The notes: a model not told the origin generated them from the letters alone. DNA of 44,757 nucleotides from Bacillota bacterium (GCA_023415335.1 JAEZLD010000187.1:1-44757), one strand, 5' to 3'; shown: positions 16,764 to 25,556, counted from the stretch's first letter. Program-made: numbers and translations.

Positions 16764-17255
16764 CTAATCATTAAAGCCTAATAGCTTTTTTATGTCAAAG
16801 CCCGCCTTTACATTATTGTCCTGATTCTCATTCACTTGAGCCAGGCTTTCTACCTTTATATATTCAACGCTGTTGCTGTTAGGAGTTACCATATGCATAC
16901 CATTCAAGGCTGTTTCCTCTATGCTCTTAAGATTGCATGCAGAGGCTATCTGCACCTCAAGATTAGCGTTGTCCTTTTGTATTGTGGTTATATCTTTCTT
17001 AATACCCCTTACATCTGCAGTCAGACTGTTAATGTAGGCCGCCCTGCTAAGCACAAGAAAGGTTATTGCCCCAAATAAAGCTATAGCGCACATAAGCTTA
17101 AGCTTAACCTTAAGTGCCCTCTGTGCCTTTTTGCTCTTTCCCACCTTGTTCCGTTTAACAGGCCTAACCTCTGGCTTTACCTTAGGCTGTATGTCATAAG
17201 CCACATTGCCGTATGTATAACTACCTGACATCCTCTTTCTTTTGTCCATTACCAT
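16764..17255 (-). CDS. ftsL: FtsL-like septum initiator protein
   Basis: This 163-residue bitopic protein has a basic cytoplasmic N-terminus (repeated K/R in residues 25-50), one membrane helix (about 52-69) and an external coiled-coil (about 72-115) with a Gln/Asn-rich tail. The order rsmH-ftsL-spoVD is diagnostic; sequence conservation in FtsL is low. The ATG at 17255 has GGGGTGA six bases upstream; an alternative ATG two codons later is less well spaced. The product is expected to hold FtsQ/DivIB and activate the SEDS-PBP pair. Confidence 0.85.
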   Translation of the reverse strand: MVMDKRKRMSGSYTYGNVAYDIQPKVKPEVRPVKRNKVGKSKKAQRALKVKLKLMCAIALFGAITFLVLSRAAYINSLTADVRGIKKDITTIQKDNANLEVQIASACNLKSIEETALNGMHMVTPNSNSVEYIKVESLAQVNENQDNNVKAGFDIKKLLGFND

Positions 17256-17318
17256 AATTATTCACCCCTGTTCGACTTTAGAACATTTATTCTATATAAT
17301 ATCTGCCACAAGTACAAA

Positions 17319-18251
17319 TTAAAGTTTCTCAGCTATTCTCAGCTTTGCGCTTCTGGATCTGGCATTCTGCTCAAGCTCGTCCCTGGAAGGAAGTACCGGC
17401 TTTCTTGTTAGTACCTTTATTTCAGGTTTTCTTCCACAAACACACACTGGAATTTCAGGTGGGCATGTGCATGGATTTTCCCTTTTCCTGTACACATTCT
17501 TTACTATCCTGTCTTCTAGGGAATGGAAGGTTATTACACATATCCTTCCTTCTGGATTAAGACAGTCAATGCAGTCATTTATGGCCCCCTCTAATATAGC
17601 AAGTTCACCATTAACCTCTATCCTTATAGCCTGGAAGGTTCTTTTAGCAGGATGAGGGCCCTCCCTCCTGGCAGCAGCAGGTATAGCTGCCTTTATTGTA
17701 TCCACTAACTGGAAGGTTGTATCAATGCTTTTCTTTTCCCTATCCCTTATGATAAATTCCGCTATTCTTGATGCCCATCTTTCCTCTCCATAATCCTTAA
17801 TAACTCTTATAAGCTCGTTTTTATCGTACCTGTTTACGACATCCCAAGCAGAAAAGTCAGATATCTCATTCATCCTCATATCAAGGGGGGCATCCTGCAT
17901 GTAGCTGAAGCCTCTCTCCGGAGTGTCCAGCTGGTAAGATGAGACTCCTAAATCCAGAAGTATACCATCTACACCAAGAACATTAAGATCGGACAATACT
18001 TCTTTAATATTTGAAAAATTATTATGAACCAGCGTTGCGTTTTTATAGCCTTCAAGCCTTTCGGTGCACACCCGGATTGCTTCTGTGTCCTGATCTATTC
18101 CTATAAGCCTTCCTCTTTCACTCAGCTTCTCCAGCACCTTTGTGCTATGCCCAGCTCCTCCAAGGGTGCCATCTACATAAATTCCATCTTTTTTTATATT
18201 TAGTCCTTCAATACACTCATTAAGCAAAACAGAAACATGTTTAAACTCCAT
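17319..18251 (-). CDS. rsmH: 16S rRNA (cytosine1402-N4)-methyltransferase RsmH
   Basis: RsmH methylates N4 of C1402 in 16S rRNA. The 310-residue protein has the SAM-binding motif GTLGGAGHS near residue 30, DLGVSSYQLDTPERGFSY, DMRMN, the HPAKRTFQAIRIEVN block and FHSLEDRIVK. It ends with the usual cysteine-rich CTCPPEIPVCVCGRKPE stretch. A GTG nine bases upstream is in frame, but the ATG at 18251 sits six bases after AGGGTG and is preferred. It follows mraZ by 27 bases in the standard dcw order. Confidence 0.97.
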   Translation of the reverse strand: MEFKHVSVLLNECIEGLNIKKDGIYVDGTLGGAGHSTKVLEKLSERGRLIGIDQDTEAIRVCTERLEGYKNATLVHNNFSNIKEVLSDLNVLGVDGILLDLGVSSYQLDTPERGFSYMQDAPLDMRMNEISDFSAWDVVNRYDKNELIRVIKDYGEERWASRIAEFIIRDREKKSIDTTFQLVDTIKAAIPAAARREGPHPAKRTFQAIRIEVNGELAILEGAINDCIDCLNPEGRICVITFHSLEDRIVKNVYRKRENPCTCPPEIPVCVCGRKPEIKVLTRKPVLPSRDELEQNARSRSAKLRIAEKL

Positions 18252-18278
18252 ATGATTCACCCTTTACTAAAGAAAATA

Positions 18279-18707
18279 CTATATCCCAAGCTCGAACATC
18301 TTTTCTGCTATTTCATCATAGTTTATATTCTGTTCATTGTATGCTGACCACTTTTCCTTACTCCATATCTCTACCTTGGTTGCTACACCAATGCTTACAA
18401 TGTCCTTGCTTATTCCCGCATACTCTATAAGGTTCTGTGGTATAAGTGCCCTTCCTTGTTTGTCAATTTCAATTTCAGCAGCTCCAGAAAAAATAAACCT
18501 AACAAACGCTCTGGCATCCTTGTTCGTAAAAGGCAGTGCCTTAAGCTTGCTCTCAAGCAGTTTCCATTCTTCCATGGTATATGCGTAAAGGCAGCCATCC
18601 AGTCCCTTGCACATTACAAAGACTGGTCCAAGCTCCTCTCTGAACTTGGAGGGGATATTTATTCTGTTTTTAGGGTCCAATGAATGTTGGTATTCCCCAA
18701 TGAACAT
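18279..18707 (-). CDS. mraZ: Transcriptional regulator MraZ
   Basis: MraZ is the first gene of the dcw cluster and encodes a DNA-binding ring protein with two AbrB-like domains that controls its own operon. The 142-residue protein shows the two DPKxRxxxP-type half-motifs: HSLDPKNRINIPSKFRE near residue 10 and DKQGRALIPQNLIEYA near residue 83. The ATG at 18707 follows AAGGTGG. Phased CCAC/GTGG repeats directly upstream are its likely operator. Confidence 0.96.
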   Translation of the reverse strand: MFIGEYQHSLDPKNRINIPSKFREELGPVFVMCKGLDGCLYAYTMEEWKLLESKLKALPFTNKDARAFVRFIFSGAAEIEIDKQGRALIPQNLIEYAGISKDIVSIGVATKVEIWSKEKWSAYNEQNINYDEIAEKMFELGI

Positions 18708-18735
18708 TTCAATCCACCTTTGCTTTCCCTTTACT

Positions 18736-18770
18736 CCACTTTACTCCACTTTTACACCACTTTAAACCAC
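18736..18770 (-). promoter_or_regulatory. MraZ operator: four phased GTGG repeats
   Basis: GTGG appears on the minus strand at 18767-18770, 18757-18760, 18746-18749 and 18736-18739. The spacings are 10, 11 and 10 bases, each within an AAGTGG context. Direct repeats at about one helical turn upstream of mraZ are the known binding pattern of MraZ (TGGG or AAAGTG repeats in other species). Confidence 0.8.
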
Positions 18771-18816
18771 TTACACCTAGTATTCTATACAAATTAAAAA
18801 AATCCTGCTAATTTTA

Positions 18817-18853
18817 TTAAAAAAGGATTAGATTTTTTTTCTTTCTAATCCTT
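18817..18853 (-). terminator. Terminator between M16 peptidase genes and mraZ
   Basis: A perfect 9-bp stem (18845-18853 with 18823-18831) around a 13-base purine loop runs on the minus strand into TTTTTTAAT. It insulates the dcw cluster from the M16 operon upstream. The 300-base gap 18708-19006 therefore holds the mraZ operator and leader, this terminator and repeat element B; no gene is seen. Confidence 0.8.
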
Positions 18854-18952
18854 GATAATACTTGTTTTATAATTATCTTTATACATTTTTTCCCATTCTA
18901 CTATATGCAATTATCGTCGTGCCCTTTTACCTGCAATATATTTACAATTTGT

Positions 18953-19006
18953 AGAAATACCTGATTTTTCTCTACAGGCATTTCTGCCATACCTCTCTAT
19001 TACCTA
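18953..19006 (-). repeat. Purine-tract plus hairpin element B, after the M16 peptidase gene
   Basis: After the stop of the gene ending at 19007 the minus strand has AGTAATA-GGTAATA-GAGAGGT units. These are followed by an 11-bp stem (18975-18985 with 18953-18963, one G-U pair) around an 11-base loop. The layout matches the elements at 10699, 21666, 44320 and 44530. Confidence 0.6.
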
Positions 19007-20284
19007 TTACTTATTTTCAAGCGGCACTGTAACAGCCATTGAAAAACTCTCCTCCTTCATAACATCGGAAAGATACATGTTTACCTCATCAAGCTTAATG
19101 GACTCAAGAACCTTGGGGACTTCAAACCAGTCCTGTTTTTTATTTTGAAAGGATATGACGGTTTTTAAAAAAGCTTCATCCTTATCTGACAGTCTGATGC
19201 TTTCTCCAAGAAGCATTCTCTTTATAGACTCAAACTGGCTGCTTTCCATGCCACTGGCTTTTAGGGCCTTAAGTTCATTGAAAAAAGCTTCCCTTACAAG
19301 CTCAGGCTCTTTGCCTGAGCCTGACATAACACTATAGGCAAAATTCAGTCCACAGCTGATTCCATAGCCGAAGGTGCTGTCAATTAGGGCATCGTCATAA
19401 AGACTGTCATATAATTTTGAAACAGGGCCAATAAGGTAATCCATAATTATTCTTAGTAAAAGCTCCTTCTTTATGCCCTCATTGCTTCCTCCAGAAGGCA
19501 GTTCTTTAAAACCCATAGTAAAAAGCTTCTCTCCTATGTTCATACTGTCGCTGGAAAAGGCTCTTGCAACCGCTTTATCCTCCTTGGGATAAAGTCTTTT
19601 TATCTGGTGGCCCCTCATGGTAGTAGCCGGAGCGTTATCCATAGCCTGGAACAGCTCAGACTCATCCATATCGCCCAGTACAAATACCTCCATGTTTTCT
19701 GATGTATAAAAGTCCTCATAAACTCTGAGCAGCTCCTCCGGAGTTACTGATTCCACATTCTCTACACTTCCTGCCACATCATATTTAATGGTATTATTTT
19801 TGTACAAACTGTTTAAGAAGCTGTTAAAGGTCCTCCATCCGGGATTATCATAGTACATCTTTATTTCCTGAGTTATAATGCCCTTTTCCTTTTCAACCGT
19901 TTCCTTATTTATGTATGTGTCAGTTATAAGCTTCATCATAAGGACTATGTTCTCCCTTATATGGCTAGTGCAGGAGAAATAATACACAGTGGAGGAAAAG
20001 CCTGTATATGCATTTACAGACGCGCTCTGTTTTGAAAACATCTCAAAGGTATTCTTATCCTTGGATTCAAATATTTTGTGCTCTAGAAAATGTGCAACTC
20101 CAGGGGTTACTGTATACCTCTTGTTGTCCTTTAAATCTATATATTCCAGTTCCTGTGAGCCATAGTTAACAAGAACGTAGAAATAAAAGGTTTTCATGCC
20201 CTTCCTTTTAATATACTTAACTGGTAATCCCCAGGGTGTTGTGTGACAAATCACCTGAGAACACGGATTTACGCTTCCTTCCAT
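19007..20284 (-). CDS. M16 family zinc peptidase (YmfH-like, catalytic partner)
   Basis: This 425-residue protein of the pitrilysin/processing-peptidase family has an intact inverted zinc motif, H65-F-L-E68-H69, and a distal glutamate about 70 residues on (E140 in IITQEIKMYYDNP). It is therefore expected to be active, probably cytoplasmic as no signal peptide is seen. The ATG at 20284 has AGGTG five bases upstream and lies four bases past the preceding stop. It pairs with the non-catalytic partner upstream, as YmfF/YmfH do in Bacillus; heterodimers of active and inactive M16 subunits are known. The substrate is unknown. Confidence 0.9.
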   Translation of the reverse strand: MEGSVNPCSQVICHTTPWGLPVKYIKRKGMKTFYFYVLVNYGSQELEYIDLKDNKRYTVTPGVAHFLEHKIFESKDKNTFEMFSKQSASVNAYTGFSSTVYYFSCTSHIRENIVLMMKLITDTYINKETVEKEKGIITQEIKMYYDNPGWRTFNSFLNSLYKNNTIKYDVAGSVENVESVTPEELLRVYEDFYTSENMEVFVLGDMDESELFQAMDNAPATTMRGHQIKRLYPKEDKAVARAFSSDSMNIGEKLFTMGFKELPSGGSNEGIKKELLLRIIMDYLIGPVSKLYDSLYDDALIDSTFGYGISCGLNFAYSVMSGSGKEPELVREAFFNELKALKASGMESSQFESIKRMLLGESIRLSDKDEAFLKTVISFQNKKQDWFEVPKVLESIKLDEVNMYLSDVMKEESFSMAVTVPLENK

Positions 20285-20288
20285 ATTT

Positions 20289-21545
20289 TCACCTTCCTCC
20301 AAGAAAGTATACTGTATCAAGCTTTATTCTCTTACTGCACTCTACAACATCTTCTTTTTTTACCTTATCCACTCTGTCTATAAGGTCATCAATGGTATAG
20401 CTGCAGTTGTATACATCAAGTCCCTGTAAATAGGATAAAAACAGATTTTTGTCATCACTTACAGTACAGAGATTATGCTTTGTGCTTGTTATGGAGTTTT
20501 CTAGGTCCTCCTGACTGAAATCACCTGTGCAAAGCGTATCCAATCCTTTTAGTATTCCCTCCCGGGCTTTTTCCTTATCCTTAGGGTCTATACCAGCCAT
20601 AACAAACAGCATTCCCTGGTACTTTTCTATGGTAGAGTATACGGTATAACAAAGGCTGTTCTTCTCTCTCAGCTCCTTAAAGAGTATTGAGTGAGCCCCA
20701 CCTCCGAGCAAGCTGTTTGTTACTGCCAGTGCAGGGTATAACTGGTCCTTAAGACTGGTCTCAGTCCTAAAACCCATAAAAAGCTTCCCCTGGTTTATAT
20801 TCATAGGTTCATTAATGTTTTTAACTCTTCCTGAAGCAGGATGTGGAGGGGTTACTTTTACATCAGATGAGGCTGCTGGCGGAAAACTGTCCTCCAGCAT
20901 TCTCTCCATTTTATCAGTTGGTAGGTCTCCAATAACATATAACACAGATGGACAGCTATCTCTTATATGAAGGAACCTTTCTGCTGCCTCCTCAGGGGTT
21001 ATGCTCTCCGCCCAGTCTTTCTCTCCTAGCCTGTCGATGCTGTAGGGCTCTCCCTCACACATCTCCTGGCAGCATCTTAAGAATGCATACTGCTCCTTGT
21101 TATTTATTTTTGAATCTATTTCGTTAATCAAATTCTGCTTCTCCGTTTTAAAGTAATCCTCCTTAAAAAGGCCATTTATTAATAATGGTTTATAGAACAC
21201 CTCCTTAAGGAAATTAATCATCGTTTGATTCAGGTTGGAGTTTCCGGCATATTTATCGGGGTTTATATAGCTGCAGTAAAGCCCAAGTGTGTATACCTCT
21301 CCCTTTAAGCTTATATCCAGACCAGCCCCGGCCCCATAAGCATCATAAAGGAAACGTGATATATCTCTGGCAGTTCTATGTACATCAGTTCCTCTCATAA
21401 GCAGCTTGGATATAAGGGCATTTTGTGATGCATTTTTATCCAAAGGCATATAATACATCTGGCATAGCATAATGGAATTCATGCTTGAATTCTCTATATA
21501 GCAACGCTCCCTTCCCTTTCCCATACTCTTTCTTTCAATTCTCAT
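20289..21545 (-). CDS. M16 family protein lacking the zinc motif (YmfF-like partner)
   Basis: This 418-residue protein is an M16-fold paralogue of the downstream gene. The region where HxxEH should lie (around NALISKLLMRGTDVHRTARDI) has no HxxEH, so it is probably non-catalytic. The second M16 half retains the expected R/Y segment (FKELREKNSLCYTVYS). The ATG at 21545 follows GGAGG by seven bases; a longer frame from 21590 has no ribosome site. It most likely forms the substrate chamber with its partner. It lies divergent from ychF across about 315 bases. Confidence 0.88.
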   Translation of the reverse strand: MRIERKSMGKGRERCYIENSSMNSIMLCQMYYMPLDKNASQNALISKLLMRGTDVHRTARDISRFLYDAYGAGAGLDISLKGEVYTLGLYCSYINPDKYAGNSNLNQTMINFLKEVFYKPLLINGLFKEDYFKTEKQNLINEIDSKINNKEQYAFLRCCQEMCEGEPYSIDRLGEKDWAESITPEEAAERFLHIRDSCPSVLYVIGDLPTDKMERMLEDSFPPAASSDVKVTPPHPASGRVKNINEPMNINQGKLFMGFRTETSLKDQLYPALAVTNSLLGGGAHSILFKELREKNSLCYTVYSTIEKYQGMLFVMAGIDPKDKEKAREGILKGLDTLCTGDFSQEDLENSITSTKHNLCTVSDDKNLFLSYLQGLDVYNCSYTIDDLIDRVDKVKKEDVVECSKRIKLDTVYFLGGR

Positions 21546-21576
21546 ATTCCGACCTCCACTTAGGTTTATTTCCAGT

Positions 21577-21615
21577 TTAAAATATTGCATAGATCTGGGT
21601 AGTACATATCCACAT
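21577..21615 (-). other. Possible 12-codon leader ORF upstream of the M16 genes
   Basis: ATG at 21615, six bases after AGAGG, opens a frame MWICTTQIYAIF then TAA, ending 31 bases before the M16 start. It could be a translated leader peptide or chance; nothing about its residues suggests an attenuator. Confidence 0.2.
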
Positions 21616-21665
21616 CACCTTCCTCTCATGGGAAAGGCTCAGGCCTGACCTACACTATTATTTAC

Positions 21666-21741
21666 GAAAAGCCTGCATATTTATTCAAGCAGGCTTTTCT
21701 ACCATTTCTCTTCACTTTTCGCTCTTCACTTTTCACTCATT
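21666..21741 (-). repeat. Purine-tract plus hairpin element C, in the divergent M16/ychF gap
   Basis: The minus strand has four clear 7-base units (AGTGAAA, AGTGAAG, AGCGAAA, AGTGAAG) and AGAAATGG. A perfect 11-bp stem follows (21689-21699 with 21666-21676) around a 12-base loop. Unlike its relatives it lies between two divergent genes rather than after a stop codon, so it is not an obvious terminator. Confidence 0.65.
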
Positions 21742-21780
21742 AGTATCCTTCTTTCCCTTAAATCTATACCCCTCATAATG

Positions 21781-21809
21781 TTGCACCCTCAGATTTTATA
21801 GTTTATAAT
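21781..21809 (+). promoter_or_regulatory. Putative SigA promoter of ychF
   Basis: TTGCAC (21781-21786) and a perfect TATAAT (21804-21809) are 17 bases apart, about 50 bases before the ychF ATG. The -35 is a weak match. Confidence 0.5.
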
Positions 21810-21860
21810 TTATATGTTAAACACATAGTCAGATTTGTAGTTAAGAAAGGAAAGATATAT

Positions 21861-22958
21861 ATGAAGCTTGGTATAGTAGGACTTCCTAACGTGGGTAAAA
21901 GCACCTTATTTAATGCAATAACTCAGGCAGGAGCAGAGGCTGCCAATTATCCCTTCTGCACAATTGAGCCTAACGTTGGAGTGGTATCGGTTCCTGACCA
22001 CAGGCTTGACGTGCTGGCGCAGATGTACTCTCCTGAAAAGATAACTCCTGCAGTAATAGAATTCTATGATATTGCAGGACTCGTTAAGGGTGCCAGCAAG
22101 GGTGAAGGTCTTGGAAATAAGTTTCTGTCCCACATTCGCGAGGCTGATTCAATAGTACATGTGGTTCGCTGCTTTGAGGATCCTAACGTAGTGCACGTGG
22201 ACGGCTCTGTAGACCCTATTAGAGATATAGAAACAATAACACTTGAGCTTATATTTTCGGATATGGAAAGCTTAGAGAGGCGCATGGATAAGACAAGAAA
22301 AGCCTCCCGTTCAGGAGACAGGAAATCCGTGGAAGAGCTTGCACTTATGGAGAGACTTCACTCCCATCTTGAAGCAGGAAAGCCTGTAAGGACAATTGAC
22401 GTAACAGACGATGAGCAGCAGCTGATAAAGCAATATTTTCTGCTGACCTCAAAGCCCGTTTTATATGCTGCCAATGTAAGCGAGGATGATGTTATAAACG
22501 GCTATGACGAGAACCCTTATGTAAGGAAGGTTGAAGAATATGCAGCTGCTGAAGGTTCAGAAGTAATACCCGTTTGTGGTAAGCTTGAAGAAGAAATAGC
22601 AGCCTTAGATGATGATGAAAAAAAAGCCTTCCTGGAGGACTATGGCATGGAGGAACCAGGGCTTAACAGGCTTATAAAATCCTCCTATCATCTGCTTGGA
22701 CTCATAAGCTTCCTTACAGCAGGGCCTAAGGAGGTTAGGGCATGGACAATAGAGCGAGGAACCAAGGCCCCACAGGCTGCAGGAAAAATCCATACAGATA
22801 TAGAAAGAGGATTTATAAGAGCTGAGGTTATCTCCTATGATGCACTTGTGGAGTGTGGCTCTGAGGCATCAGCCAAGGAAAAGGGACTTATAAGACTTGA
22901 GGGCAAGGATTATGTCATGCAAGATGGTGATGTAGTCGTATTCAGGTTTAATGTGTAA
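21861..22958 (+). CDS. ychF: Redox-regulated ribosome-associated ATPase YchF/OLA1
   Basis: YchF is a universally conserved Obg-family P-loop protein that binds ATP and ribosomes and influences stress responses and translation fidelity. The 365-residue protein has the P-loop GLPNVGKS (residues 6-13), the switch-II DIAGLVKGASKGEGLGNKFL, and NVSE in place of the GTPase NKxD, the known basis of ATP preference. A coiled-coil follows near residues 130-150, and a C-terminal TGS domain ends in VMQDGDVVVFRFNV. The ATG follows AAGGAAAG. It is the only plus-strand gene between 0 and 39 kb and has its own promoter and terminator. Confidence 0.98.
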   Translation: MKLGIVGLPNVGKSTLFNAITQAGAEAANYPFCTIEPNVGVVSVPDHRLDVLAQMYSPEKITPAVIEFYDIAGLVKGASKGEGLGNKFLSHIREADSIVHVVRCFEDPNVVHVDGSVDPIRDIETITLELIFSDMESLERRMDKTRKASRSGDRKSVEELALMERLHSHLEAGKPVRTIDVTDDEQQLIKQYFLLTSKPVLYAANVSEDDVINGYDENPYVRKVEEYAAAEGSEVIPVCGKLEEEIAALDDDEKKAFLEDYGMEEPGLNRLIKSSYHLLGLISFLTAGPKEVRAWTIERGTKAPQAAGKIHTDIERGFIRAEVISYDALVECGSEASAKEKGLIRLEGKDYVMQDGDVVVFRFNV

Positions 22959-22982
22959 TATATAAAGTTACCACTCAATACA

Positions 22983-23019
22983 AGCAGCCCATCTATTGAA
23001 GATGGGCTGCTGTTATTTT
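22983..23019 (+). terminator. ychF terminator
   Basis: A perfect 12-bp stem (22983-22994 with 23000-23011) with a 5-base loop is followed by TTATTTTAT. It lies 24 bases after the ychF stop and between convergent genes; on the minus strand no T tract follows. Confidence 0.85.
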
Positions 23020-23043
23020 ATATTATAATGCTGGAGAAGATAA

Positions 23044-25398
23044 TCATTTATTTTTTTTAACAGGGCTTTGCAGCGAATTATAGGCTTCAAGCTTGGATAC
23101 AATCCTTTTTTTAACCTCACTAAATCCACTATATCCCTCCGGCTTATCCCAGAGTATTTCAAAGCACTCATCAATAGATGTGACTGAATATATGTGGAAT
23201 ACTCCTTTTTCTACAGCCTCCAATATTTCATCCTTTAACACCAGCTCATCCTGATTTAGCCTTGGTATTATTACTCCATGGCTTCCATCAAGACCAAACA
23301 TGCTGCATATATCAAAGAAACCCTCTATTTTTGTGTTTACCGCGCCTATAGGCTGTATCTCTCCCCTCTGGTTTATGGAGCCAGTTATGGCAATACTCTG
23401 CTTTATGGGTATATCCCCAAGGCTTGACATAATTGCAATAAGCTCACCAGCAGAGGCACTGTCCCCTTCTATTCCATTATAAAGCTGCTCAAAGCATATA
23501 CTTGCACTAAAAGAAAGCTGCAGCCTCTGTCCGAATGTCTCTCCCAAATATCCTGAGAGAATCAGTATTCCCTTATTATGAATGTTGCCACTTAAATCTG
23601 CTTCTCTTTCAATATTAATGACACCTGCTTTACCCGCAAAGGTAGCCGCTGTTATTCTGTTCTGCTTACCTACTACCGTATCCCCAAGGCTGATAACTGA
23701 AAGGGCATTTATCTCCCCTACACGGTTTCCTGAAAGTCTGGCAATGAGCTTTCCGTCCCTGTACATATCCAGCATTCTTTTCTTAAACAACCCATGCCTT
23801 ATCTCTTCAAGACTAAGACATTTTTTTATATGGGATTTATCAATGATTCCTGAGCCTTCCCTTTTAGCCAGTACATCCGCCTGTCTTATAAGCTCAGATA
23901 ATCTTTTTAGAGACGCAGAAAAATATTTTCTATCCTCTGTTATACGGGAGGAATATTTAAGAAGCTCCTCTACCCCTGGCCTGTTTATTCCTAGTGTATT
24001 AAACCTGCGGCAGCTGCTGCTTATAAAACCTAAAAGCTTCATGGTTGATGAAGGCTCATTCCTTATTATATCATCAAAATCAGCTTTAATAGTAAACAGC
24101 TCCCTGAAGTCCTGATCATAGGTATACATTAAATAGTAAATCTCCGGGCTTCCTAAAAGCACCACCTTTACGTTTAGAGGTATCTCCTCCGGCTTGATTC
24201 CCTTTATAGGTATTATATCCAACTGGTTTTTAAGATTCTCAATAGCTATTTTCCCATTTATAAGGCATCTCTTTAGTGCACTCCACCCCTGATAACTCAT
24301 GAGTATTTGTGCCGCATCAATTACAAGCACTCCTCCGTTAGCCCTGTGCAGGCTTCCTGGCTGTATAAATGTAAAATCAGTAACAAGATTTCCCCCTCTG
24401 CTTTCATACTTTACAGCTCCTGTAAGACTGCTGTACTCCGGATTGTCCTCATAAACCACAGGCATCCCATTGCAATCAGAACTAGTCATAATGTTAATAT
24501 AATATCTTTTCCAAAAGGCCTCGTCGTATTCCTCGTCATCCTTATCCTGCAGGAATTCATCTATGTTGTCCTTCAGGTCCATACTAAGCAGTTTCAAATA
24601 TTTAATCAGTGCGCTGTTATCCTCCCCGTATTTTCCAATTATTGTCTTGATTCTGCAAGACAGTATATCATCACAAATTCTATCGCCCATATCCTTTATT
24701 TTTTCATTCATAGCTTCCTTTGATTGTCTTGTTTCCTTCAGAATCTCTAAAGCCTGTGCCTTAAGTGCAGCTACTCTGTCATTTATATTTTTCTTCTCCT
24801 CCTGATTAAGCTCATTATACTCCTTTTCGCTCATTTCCTTGCCTTCATCATTTAAGGGAATAAATGCAAAGCCCTCTGATGTGTTTTTTACATTAAACCT
24901 TCTCTTTTCCGCTTCCTGGTATAGCTTCTCTATCATCTCGCTTAGCTTATCCTGGTATGAGTCTACCGTTTCACTTTTCTCTATCTCATACTCATCTGAG
25001 TACAGTCTTTCAACAAGCTCCTCTGTAAATGCATCTATTAAGTGCCTTATGTCTTCCTTAAATTCTTTTGCTTCTCCATGAGGAAGCTTTATTGCCATAG
25101 GGCTATATTCATCCTCAAAATTATAAACATAGCACCAATCCCAGGGTGTCTGACCGTTACCTGAATAGCTATATAGAGTTTTCATTACAAAGCTTTTTTT
25201 TCCCAGTGAGCTTTGACCACACACGAATACATTATATTCCTGTCCCTTCATTTCAAGCCCGTACCTTAAGGCCTCCTCTGCCCTTTCCTGGCCTATGAGT
25301 TCATCATATGCATTTATTTCAAGGATATCTTCAAAATCCGGAAGATATTCATAGTACTGTTCTAAGGCTTTTCTTTCAAGCTCATACTTTTCTTTCAT
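23044..25398 (-). CDS. LonH/YcbZ-like ATP-dependent protease
   Basis: This 784-residue protein combines an AAA-like N-terminal region with a long helical insertion (about 100-300) and a C-terminal Lon (S16) protease domain. The catalytic dyad is seen as S649 (EGDSASAGEL) and K690 (AVNTKIEGF), about 41 residues apart as in Lon. Walker B is VLVIDAAQIL. The nucleotide loop CGQSSLGKKSF has lysine where Ser/Thr normally follows GK/GR. The ATG at 25398 has GGGTGG upstream; an earlier ATG 27 bases away lacks one. It lies after the hydrogenase terminator and is probably transcribed separately. The substrate is unknown. Confidence 0.9.
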   Translation of the reverse strand: MKEKYELERKALEQYYEYLPDFEDILEINAYDELIGQERAEEALRYGLEMKGQEYNVFVCGQSSLGKKSFVMKTLYSYSGNGQTPWDWCYVYNFEDEYSPMAIKLPHGEAKEFKEDIRHLIDAFTEELVERLYSDEYEIEKSETVDSYQDKLSEMIEKLYQEAEKRRFNVKNTSEGFAFIPLNDEGKEMSEKEYNELNQEEKKNINDRVAALKAQALEILKETRQSKEAMNEKIKDMGDRICDDILSCRIKTIIGKYGEDNSALIKYLKLLSMDLKDNIDEFLQDKDDEEYDEAFWKRYYINIMTSSDCNGMPVVYEDNPEYSSLTGAVKYESRGGNLVTDFTFIQPGSLHRANGGVLVIDAAQILMSYQGWSALKRCLINGKIAIENLKNQLDIIPIKGIKPEEIPLNVKVVLLGSPEIYYLMYTYDQDFRELFTIKADFDDIIRNEPSSTMKLLGFISSSCRRFNTLGINRPGVEELLKYSSRITEDRKYFSASLKRLSELIRQADVLAKREGSGIIDKSHIKKCLSLEEIRHGLFKKRMLDMYRDGKLIARLSGNRVGEINALSVISLGDTVVGKQNRITAATFAGKAGVINIEREADLSGNIHNKGILILSGYLGETFGQRLQLSFSASICFEQLYNGIEGDSASAGELIAIMSSLGDIPIKQSIAITGSINQRGEIQPIGAVNTKIEGFFDICSMFGLDGSHGVIIPRLNQDELVLKDEILEAVEKGVFHIYSVTSIDECFEILWDKPEGYSGFSEVKKRIVSKLEAYNSLQSPVKKNK

Positions 25399-25489
25399 GT
25401 GCCCACCCCCCGAGTACACTGGCATTTTTATATAATATATAATATTCCTTATACTCTGAAATAAAGAGTGAATTATGAAATAAATACTA

Positions 25490-25539
25490 AGTCAAAATAA
25501 AAGGGAGAATACTGCATATTATAAATGCCGTATTCTCCC
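25490..25539 (-). terminator. Terminator of the hydrogenase operon
   Basis: On the minus strand GGGAGAATAC (25530-25539) pairs perfectly with 25503-25512. An inner GCAT/ATGC stem and small mismatches lie in the loop, and TTTTATTTT follows. It starts 18 bases after the last operon gene. Confidence 0.88.
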
Positions 25540-25556
25540 TAATATATATATTCTTT

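Noticed and set aside
23300..24800. Long plus-strand open frames opposite the LonH gene
   Set aside because: They lack ribosome sites, have serine/leucine/isoleucine-rich composition typical of the antisense of real genes, and overlap a well-supported gene.
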